Positions 6,424 to 13,289 of a DNA stretch of 13,289 bases are shown in pieces. The stretch's first letter is position 1. Every line of letters begins with the position of its first letter. The notes under the pieces were generated by a model that saw nothing but the letters and a program-made list of their open reading frames with translations, was not told where the DNA came from and did no database searches. Both the position numbers and the translations under genes were made by a program. The DNA is from Pigoraptor vietnamica (lineage: Eukaryota > Opisthokonta > Filasterea), in NCBI GenBank assembly GCA_943704525.1, contig CALSCQ010003041.1, positions 1 through 13,289 of the forward strand, in the 5' to 3' direction.

Positions 6424-9251
6424 TTATGGTTGCAACCACTGCCGGCCGGCGGCGACCAGCGCCTCCACGGCCTTCGCGATGTCCTGTCGCTTCACGGGCT
6501 TGCTCATGACCATCTCCATCCCCGCACTCCGATAGCGCGACACCTCTTCGCTCGTCACGTCTCCCGTCACCCCCACTATCGGCGTGTGCTTGTTCGGCCC
6601 CTCCCCCGCGCGTATCGTCTTCGTCGCCTCCACGCCGTCCACAAACGGCATGCGAATGTCCATCCAGATGATGTCGTACGCAAACTGCGCCGCAAGCTCG
6701 ATGGCGCGCTGGCCGTTCTCCGCCTCCGCAACTTCCACGCCGTCCCCAAGGCCCTCTAGGTAGCGGCGAAGGACGACGCGATTGATGCGCACGTCGTCGC
6801 ACACGAGATGTCGCCTGGGTAATCGCGGCGGCTATACCACAAAGGAGTCGGTCAGGAAGTGTGTGAGTGTGTGTGATGTGAGTGTACTGATGTGTGGGTG
6901 ACGCGGTTGGGTGTGCATGTGCGAGGTGGGCGCAGCACAGTCGACGAAATGAAATACTGAGAGCTGCGAGTCCACTCACCGGCTCAGAGACCATAGGCGC
7001 AAGCTCCATTGCTGCGCCCGATTCCGCGAGGTCCGCGGGCGGCGTCGGCTGCACGGACTGGGGCACAGAGGCAGTTTTTAACTGGAGTAACAGCCAGTAA
7101 CTATGCCCATCGGTTCCGTATGTTGCTCTTATCCCCAGAAATGGCGGATACACAACGAAACTATCGCGCTCACCGGCTCTGTGACGACTTCGGTCAGTGG
7201 CGCAACAACCGCGTCCGCAGGCGCAGGGGTCGCATCGCTGGCCGCCTCTTCCAGCGGCACGTAGGGGATGTCGAACCAGAAAGTGCTCCCGACGCCACGC
7301 GTCGTGTCGAAGCCGATTCTGCCGCCCATCGCCTCCACGAGCATCGAGCACAGGTACAGCCCAAGTCCCGCGCCCTGGTGCCGTCCTGTTGGCGGTGATG
7401 TGGTCTTTTCGAGGTGCATGAACGGGCTGAAGACGAGGTGCGTCTTGTCCGGCGGAATGCCTACGCGTGTGGCAACAAAACGTGAGGCACAGCAAGGAAC
7501 ACAGCCGCGCTACAATCTGAAAAGTCTGCAGAAACCCGTACTCATTCGCACTGACTGGGCTTGACAGACATACAGTCACACGCAACCAACTCACCACTCC
7601 CAGGGTCCTTCACGGCGACGTGCAGCCACCGACTCGTGTCGCCTTCGCGCTCTCCTCTTTCCTCTACGACGTCGTAGCTCACTTGTATAGAACCGGCGTC
7701 CGAAAACTTGATCGCATTCGTGAGAAAGTTCAACAGCACTTGCTTCAACCTCGCCGCGTCACACTTGAAGACGACGCCACGCCGACTCGGTGGGACGACC
7801 TCCAGCGTCAGCCGCTGCTTCTCGTTCAGCTTCGGCTGCACGATGACGACAACGTCGCTCACGAGCTTGTCGATGTCCGTCGGCGCAGTGCTAATGACGA
7901 GCTTTCCCTCCTCCAGGTTGCGAATGTCGAGCACGTCGTTCACGATGTGGTGCATGAGGTCGCACATCTGCGTCGTGTCGAGGAGGTCGCCCAGCACCAC
8001 GCGCATGTCCTCCTTCCCCGGCACCGGCGACAGCAGCGCAGACTGCGTCTTCATCGTCGCGTGCTCCACGAGGCCCATGACGCCCTGCAGCGGGTTGCGG
8101 ATCTCGTGGTTGACGTAACCGATCATCGCCGTTACGCGCTTCCGCCGCAGCTCCGACTTCTCCGCCAGTGCACGCGTGCGCACAATTTGGTGGATGCCGT
8201 AGAGCGTGAGCAGAAGAATGAGAGAGATTCCCACCGCCGTCACCGCCGCAAACAAGCCTGGGCTGTCCGTCGTCTCGTCGTCCTTTAGCTGTGCCGTCGG
8301 AACCGCCACAAACGTCCACTGCGAGTCGGCGATGGGCAACGGCGCCTGGTAGCGCGCGCCGTACACGGGCGGCACGGACGCGGGGCCGTTCGTCAGTCCC
8401 GAGGGATCCCCAAACAGCTCGTGTCCGTCGCCGTCGAATACAAACACGCTCACTTTGTCTGCCGAGTCCGCCAGCGCCGTGTTAAGGATCACCGTGAGCT
8501 GCGCAGACGCCGCCAACAGACCGAGCGCGTTGCGGCGCCTCTCTGCGACGGTGCTCGGGGTTACGCCTCCGCGATAAACAGGGTAGTACACGAGGATGCC
8601 CTGCTGGCGGGGATCGCTCGGTGTCCGCACATTGCTGAGGACGGAAGGGTTGCCCGAGTCAATAATGCGCCCGACGCTCCCGAACAGCGCCGGGAGAGTG
8701 CCGATATCGAAGCCCACGGCCTGTCGCGAGATGTTCGGCCACGCGTAGAGAATGGGGAAGTACGCGTCGCGACCGGACGCGGGCACGAGCGTCACGTTGG
8801 CCGACGACGAGGCGTTACTCAGTTGAGTGACGGTGAAATTCGAGAATAAGCTAGCATCGTTCGCGTTGATCGCGCGCACGTGCTGTTCGAACGCCTCCTT
8901 GTTGTCGTTGGTGACGTAGGGCAGCCACGCAATGGCTGAGATGGCAGCGACGCGGCTGATGAGATTCACAGACGTCGTGAACTGCGACGACGTGAGGTTG
9001 TTGTCGGCGAGAACGGCGGCCACGCGCATGTTCTGTACGGCGCTCTGCGTGCGAACGAGTTGCGACTGCACGGCGGTGAACGTGCGCGTGCTCTCCCTCG
9101 CAAACGCCGCATTGAGGTTGTCGCTCTGCTGCGAAGCCACGGCGTTGTAGACGACGATGGGCAGCACGACATTCGCCGCAATCAGCAGCAACACTGGCAA
9201 GACGCTCCACCACCGCACGTAAGGGCGCACGCTGGACCAGAGCCTTCCCAT
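6424..9251 (-). CDS. CHASE-domain hybrid sensor histidine kinase A, four exons
   Basis: Minus-strand exons 9251-7595, 7460-7174, 7081-6980 and 6831-6424 join in frame to 817 residues. I chose the ATG at 9251, which has a good context and aligns with paralogue B; the frame runs on only to a GTG at 9281. Order: transmembrane helix 14-36; CHASE domain about 50-235, with several NxS/T sites fitting an outside location; second helix about 333-355; HisKA with phospho-accepting H382 in NHEIRNPLQG; ATPase with N box N508/N512, G1 box D549-G553, F box VFSPF and G2 GAGLGL; linker; receiver with acidic pair D694/D695, phospho-accepting D740 in MDIRMP, T771 and K793. It should autophosphorylate on His and pass phosphate to its own receiver. 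Oddities: the G1 box reads DPGSG where B has the usual DTGSG, and the ATP lid is longer and proline-containing. Its CHASE ligand is unknown. Confidence 0.94.
6832..6979 (-). other. Intron 3 of kinase A
   Basis: 148 bases, phase 0, donor GTGAGT and acceptor GGTATAG. It joins the linker exon, ending VSEP, to the receiver exon, beginning PPRLPRRHLVCDD. The alternative acceptor CCCAG 15 bases downstream keeps the frame but does not match the boundary in paralogue B, so it is less likely. The intron is CA-rich on the transcribed strand. Confidence 0.85.
7082..7173 (-). other. Intron 2 of kinase A
   Basis: 92 bases, phase 0, donor GTGAGC and acceptor ACTCCAG. It joins exon 2, ending VVTEP, to a 34-residue linker exon starting LKTASVPQ. 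A second CCCAG acceptor 24 bases further in is also in frame and would drop eight residues, so the exon start is not certain. Confidence 0.75.
7461..7594 (-). other. Intron 1 of kinase A
   Basis: 134 bases, phase 1, donor GTGAGT and acceptor GCGTAG. It splits the last Gly codon of the G1 ATP-binding box (DPGSG) and joins it to IPPDKTHLVF. The last 26 or so bases are nearly the same as in kinase B intron 1, while the rest differs. Confidence 0.92.
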
Positions 9252-10030
9252 TTCGAATGCACAGATGGCCGGCAATGCCACTGAGCGCCTTTCGTTCGCG
9301 CCGGAGCGTCACTCAACCGCCGTCGCGCGTCGACGTGTGCTCGGAGGCGGCCTGACACAGCACCGAGGGGCCATCGGCTTAAACCGCGGGCTGCATCAAC
9401 GAAAAAACGTCTAGATGCCACGACCGGAGTGAGCTGAGGACTGAGAGAGTGCGTGAAGCGGGACGCAGAGACGCCACATGCCGTGTGCTTTGCCAGGCCT
9501 AGTGCTCAATGGACGTTCCATCTAAAACCACACAGGGGGGATTGCGATAGCTCTCGGACAGCGCGTGCGCCACTGTTCCCTGTTACCCGCTTACTCGCTT
9601 GCCATATTTGGGTTGGGTCGGGCGTACTCGGCCATTCGGGGTGCCTCACACTCTCGTTTTGCCCCCGTTTGTGAATGGGAAAAATGTGGAGAAAGCACAC
9701 CGTCCGGTTTTCAACGCGCTTTGTTTAATTTTAATACTCTGACAGCGCATCGGTTGTCGGCTCCACATTGGGGGATGCGCTCGGTAAGTCGATGATGGCG
9801 TCACCGTCAACTCCGGCGCTGACCTTAACAATTGGCCGATGCGGGCGCGTGCTAATTTTCAGCATCTAGCTGAGCCATCGCCGGCCCACTTATACACTGA
9901 CTGGCCGCGGCCGCCCGCTGGCACTGGCTCGCCTCAGAGCATCCGTTTTAACGAACGGCACTCGGAGTATGGGCTGGCCGTTGGAGCATTAAGATCTCAT
10001 CGAAGCAAGCGAAGCAATATTTACAGCATT
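9252..10030. other. Intergenic region between kinases A and B
   Basis: About 780 bases should hold the promoter and 5' UTR of kinase A and the 3' UTR of kinase B, both read leftward. I find no gene, RNA or clear promoter motif. An AT-rich stretch lies at about 9719-9740. This spacer shows no obvious likeness to the sequence upstream of kinase B, so the duplicated unit seems to stop close to the coding region, or the flanks have diverged. Confidence 0.6.
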
Positions 10031-12885
10031 TTATGTTGTCTCACTAGCCGCCTTCTCGGCGGCGACCAGCGCCTCCACGGCCTTCGCAATGTCCTGCCGT
10101 TTTACAGGCTTGCTCATGACCATCTCCATCCCCGCACTCCGATAGCGCGACACCTCTTCGCTCGTCACGTCTCCCGTCACCCCCACTATCGGCGTGTGCT
10201 TGTTCGGCCCCTCCCCCGCGCGTATCGTCTTCGTCGCCTCCACGCCGTCCACAAACGGCATGCGAATGTCCATCCAGATGATGTCGTACGCAAACTGCGC
10301 CGCAAGCTCGATGGCTCGCTGGCCGTTCTCCGCCTCCGCGACTTCCACGCCGTCCCCAAGGCCCTCCAGGTAGCGCCGAAGGACGACGCGATTGATGCGC
10401 ACGTCGTCGCACACGAGATGTCGCCTGGGTAATCGCTGCGCGCGTGTGGAGAGAGAACAGACGGGACGAAGAGGTGAGAAGAGGATTTCGATTGTGAATC
10501 AAATTGAGTCAATGTTAGTGGATAGTAGATCTCACCGCTGTTAATGGGGCAATACGCGCAAGCACTATCGATTCGCTCGGTGCGGACGCGCCGTGCGGCT
10601 GAGTCGACGGGTGTAGCGCTCCGGGCACAGGCAGCTGTGTAACGGGCGCCTGCGTAACTGGCGCTTGCGTAGCAGCTTCGGTCTGTAGCGTCAAGGGCTG
10701 TAAGGGGAATCGCAAAGAACTATCGATCAGAATGGAAGGCAAACCACACTACCTGGGCCAAAAAAGGACATCACGAGTAAAAGAAAAAGGACACTGCGAG
10801 AGCAACAAGACCACATATGACAAGAACTCACCGACTCGACCGTAACCACCTCCATCAACGGAATATCGCCGTGCGCCGGTGCGTCGTGGGCTTGGCTGTT
10901 CTCTTCCAGCGGCACGTAGGGGATGTCGAACCAAAAAGTGCTCCCGACGCCAGCCGTTGTGTCGAAGCCGATTCTGCCGCCCATCGCCTCTACGAGCATC
11001 GAGCACAGGTACAGCCCGAGCCCCGCCCCCTGGTGCCGCCCCGTCCCCGTGCCGGTGTCGAGGTGCATGAATGGGCTGAAGACGAGGTGCGTCTTGTCCG
11101 GCGGAATGCCTGCGTGTGTGGCAACAAGACGTGAGACCAGGAAAAGGGAAGGCACCAAAGAGACCGCCAAGGCATGGCGTGGAACTTACATGCTCACACA
11201 GAACCCACGGCAACTTTGACACAAACACGGAACCCACCACTTCCGGTATCCTTTACCGCGACGTGCAGCCACCGACTCGTGTCGCCTTCGCGCTCTCCTC
11301 TTTCCTCTACGACGTCGTAGCTCACTTGTATCGAACCGGCGTCCGAAAACTTGATCGCATTCGTCAGAAAGTTCAACAGCACTTGCTTCAACCTCGCCGC
11401 GTCACACTTGACGACGACGCCACGCCGGCTCGGTGGGACGACCTCCAGCGTCAGCCGCTGCTTCTCGTTCAGCTTCGGCTGCACGATGACGACAACGTCG
11501 CTCACGAGCTTGTCGAGGTCCGTCGGCACCGCGCTAATGATGAGCTTCCCCTCCTCCAGGTTGCGAATGTCGAGCACGTCGTTCACGATATGGTGCATGA
11601 GGTCGCACATCTGCGTCGTGTCCAGGAGGTCGCCCAGCACCACGCGCATGTCCTCCTTCCCGGGCACCGGCGACTGCAGCACAGACTGCGTCTTCATCGT
11701 CGCGTGCTCCACGAGGCCCATGATGCCCTGCAGCGGGTTGCGGATCTCGTGGTTGACGTAACCGATCATAGCCGTTAAGCGCATTCGTCGCAGCTCCGAC
11801 TTCTCCGCCAGCGCACGCGTGCGCACAATTTGGTGGATGCCGTAGAGCGTGAGCAGAAGAATGAGAAAGATGCCAACCGCCGTCACCGCAGCAAACAACG
11901 CTGCGCTCGTCGTCGTCTCGTCGTCCTTCAGCTGTGCCGTCGGAACCGCCACAAACGTCCATTGCGAGCCTCCTATGGGCAACGGCGCCTGATAGCGTGC
12001 CCCATATGCCGACGAAACCGACGCCGGACCAGCCACTCCCGCCATATCGCCAAACAGCTCGTGGCCGTCGGCGTCGAAGACGTACACGCGCACTTTGTCC
12101 GCCGTGTCCGCAATCGCCGTTTCGAATATAACTTTGTGCAACGCGGCCGCTGCCATGAGCCCGAGCGCGTTGCGGCGCCTCTCAGCGACGGTGCGCGGGA
12201 TAACCCCGCCGCGATAAACGGGGTAGTAAACGAGGATGCCTCGATCGCCCGGAACACCGAGGACCGGAACATCACTAAGGACGAAGGGGCTGCCAGAGTC
12301 AATGATGCGACCGACATCCCCGAAAAACGTCGGAAGCGTACCGAGGTCGATGCCGACGTCGTGCCGCGATATGTTCGGCCACGCATACAGAAAGGGAAAA
12401 TATGCGTCGCGACCGGACGCGGGCACGAGCGTAATGTTGGGCGTTAGCTTAAATTCCGTGACGAGAAAGTTCGCGTAGACGTCGGCGTCGGGACCGTTCG
12501 CATTGATCGCGCGAATGTGCTCCTCGAACGCCGCCTTGCTATCGTTGGCGACGTAGGGCATCCACGCAATCAGAGAAACCGCGGCGACGCGGCTGATTAA
12601 ATTCGCCGACGTCCGAAACTGCGTCGACGTGAGGTTGTTGTCGGCGAGAACGGCGGCCACGCGCATGTTCTCGACAGCGCCTTGCGTGCGCGAAATTTGC
12701 GACTGCACGGCGCTGAACGTGCGCGTGCTCTCTCTCACAAACGCCGCATTGAGGTTGTCGCTCTGCTGCGAAGCGACGGCGTTGTAGACGACGATGGGCA
12801 GCACGACATTCGCCGCAATCAGCAGCAACACTGGCAAGACGCTCCACCAACGCACGTAAGGGCGCACGCGGGACCACAGCGTCAT
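10031..12885 (-). CDS. CHASE-domain hybrid sensor histidine kinase B, four exons
   Basis: Minus-strand exons 12885-11238, 11109-10832, 10697-10536 and 10435-10031 join in frame to 830 residues. The ATG at 12885 (MTLWSRVRPYVRWW) aligns with the start of paralogue A; an ATG at 13086 in the same frame would add 67 residues. Order: transmembrane helix about 13-34, CHASE about 50-225, second helix about 330-352, HisKA with H379 in NHEIRNPLQG, ATPase with N505/N509, a canonical G1 box D546-G550 (DTGSG) and G2 GAGLGL, a linker rich in Thr, Gln, Pro and Ala (643-696, with repeated QAPVT), then a receiver with D706/D707, phospho-accepting D752, T783 and K805. All residues needed for autophosphorylation and intramolecular phosphotransfer are present. 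The receiver is identical to that of A except for the last few residues (EKAASETT against GRQWLQP). The downstream HPt partner is not encoded here. Confidence 0.95.
10436..10535 (-). other. Intron 3 of kinase B
   Basis: 100 bases, phase 0, donor GTGAGA and acceptor GCGCGCAG. It joins the linker exon, ending APLTA, to RLPRRHLVCDD of the receiver. Similarity to kinase A begins at the exon edge. Confidence 0.88.
10698..10831 (-). other. Intron 2 of kinase B
   Basis: 134 bases, phase 0, donor GTGAGT and acceptor CCTTACAG. It joins exon 2, ending VVTVES, to the linker exon starting PLTLQTEAATQ. Earlier candidate acceptors in the intron lead straight into stop codons, which supports this choice. 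Confidence 0.87.
11110..11237 (-). other. Intron 1 of kinase B
   Basis: 128 bases, phase 1, donor GTGGGT and acceptor ACACGCAG. It splits the last Gly codon of DTGSG and joins it to IPPDKTHLVF, at the same place as in kinase A. Confidence 0.93.
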
Positions 12886-13127
12886 CGTTTTTGGCGCCTT
12901 CGTAACCGCATCTCTGGGCTTACGACGAGGCAGATTGCCTGAAGGCATGTACAAAGGAAATGTCGTTACGAACAAAAGGCTTCGGCCAAGAAACAGACAC
13001 AAGCAAGAAACACGCGGGAAGAAAAAGATGGGTGTCATGCCGACTTCAGTTTTGGAGTAGGGCCTTGGATAGGGCTGTCTGGACATTCGTGGATCTGGAA
13101 ACTCAATAATGGGTTCCTCTCAAAAGT
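12886..13127. other. Upstream region of kinase B
   Basis: On the minus strand the kinase B frame stays open upstream to an ATG at 13086. This could be an N-terminal extension with a hydrophobic stretch (FFFPRVSCLCLFLG), or simply 5' UTR. No promoter motif is clear. Paralogue A has nothing alignable here, which favours UTR. Confidence 0.5.
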
Positions 13128-13279
13128 CGTAAAAACGTAAATTTGGGACATAAAAACTTAAATTTTTTGAACCCCCCCCCTCCGTAAATTTAAACCATTG
13201 GGAGTGGTCTCATCCGCGCCCACAAATTTGATGAAATTTCAATTAATAAAGTCCTGGTTACCGCTTTTACGTTTTTACG
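13128..13279. repeat. AT-rich block bounded by a 14-bp inverted repeat
   Basis: CGTAAAAACGTAAA at 13128-13141 is the exact reverse complement of TTTACGTTTTTACG at 13266-13279. Between them the DNA is AT-rich, unlike the rest of the window, with CGTAAATTT repeated at 13136-13144 and 13183-13191, nine C at 13172-13180 and AATAAA at 13245-13250. Six or more G follow at the right edge. It could be a small non-autonomous element, a transcript end from a neighbouring plus-strand gene, or a repeat array; I cannot decide from this fragment. Confidence 0.5.
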
Positions 13280-13289
13280 CGGAGGGGGG

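Larger units (their letters stand above)
6424..12885 (-). repeat. Tandem duplication of a hybrid histidine kinase gene
   Basis: Two full-length kinase genes lie head to tail on the minus strand (9251-6424 and 12885-10031), offset by about 3.6 kb. They share four exons, three intron positions and the same phases (1, 0, 0). Receiver exons match at 367 of 376 bases (6451-6826 against 10061-10436) with no gap. The kinase core shows about eleven residue changes in about 190. The CHASE domain differs much more, and the linker exon is not alignable. Confidence 0.95.

Noticed and set aside
6424-6804. A stand-alone single-domain response regulator
   Set aside because: The same frame extends in phase to a good acceptor at 6832, and exon structure and phases match paralogue B, so it is the receiver of kinase A. 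The same applies to 10031-10414.
6104-7597. A 497-residue open frame on the minus strand
   Set aside because: It runs through the introns and 3' exons of kinase A in a frame other than the receiver frame and shows no domain. GC-rich coding DNA often produces such frames.
6424-9251. Kinase A as a pseudogene
   Set aside because: Although its G1 box is unusual, all exons are open, splice sites are intact and the His, Asp, Thr and Lys residues are kept. Altered activity is more likely than loss of the gene.

Overview
The window looks like nuclear DNA of a GC-rich, intron-bearing, probably unicellular eukaryote. The reasons are nine well-supported GT-AG introns that interrupt conserved protein motifs exactly, mostly GTGAGT/GTGGGT donors and CAG/TAG acceptors, long TG microsatellites, GC-rich third codon positions, type I membrane proteins with signal peptides, and CHASE-type hybrid histidine kinases, which among eukaryotes occur in amoebae, other protists, fungi and plants but not in animals. 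I cannot name the species. An amoebozoan or similar free-living protist is a guess from gene content.

Layout. (1) 1-638: a TG microsatellite and non-coding upstream DNA. (2) 639-1616, plus strand: an unrecognised cysteine-rich type I membrane protein of 325 residues. (3) 1617-2261: intergenic, with a 9-codon uORF just before the next gene. (4) 2262-6177, plus strand: a four-exon M14 zinc carboxypeptidase, 1063 residues after splicing, with signal peptide, pro-region, catalytic domain, two predicted beta-sandwich domains, a transmembrane helix and a cytoplasmic tail with a PPxY motif. (5) 6178-6423: short gap between convergent genes. (6) 6424-9251, minus strand: four-exon hybrid histidine kinase A (817 residues). 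(7) 9252-10030: intergenic. (8) 10031-12885, minus strand: four-exon hybrid histidine kinase B (830 residues), a tandem paralogue of A with the same intron positions and phases. (9) 12886-13289: upstream of B, ending in AT-rich DNA with a 14-bp inverted repeat and homopolymer C and G runs.

How the genes work. Both kinases are predicted to sense a ligand through an extracytoplasmic CHASE domain between two membrane helices, autophosphorylate a histidine, and pass the phosphate to their own C-terminal receiver aspartate, from which an HPt protein (none encoded here) would take it. The receivers are identical in protein and differ by nine synonymous changes in 376 bases. The CHASE domains differ much more, and the exon linking kinase to receiver is unrelated in the two copies. 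That suggests two inputs feeding one shared output. Nothing in the sequence shows that the two plus-strand surface proteins work with the kinases.

The strongest items for follow-up are the mosaic divergence of the kinase pair, the G1-box and ATP-lid changes in kinase A, the swapped linker exon, the bacterial-like domain order of the carboxypeptidase, and the orphan Cys-rich surface protein.
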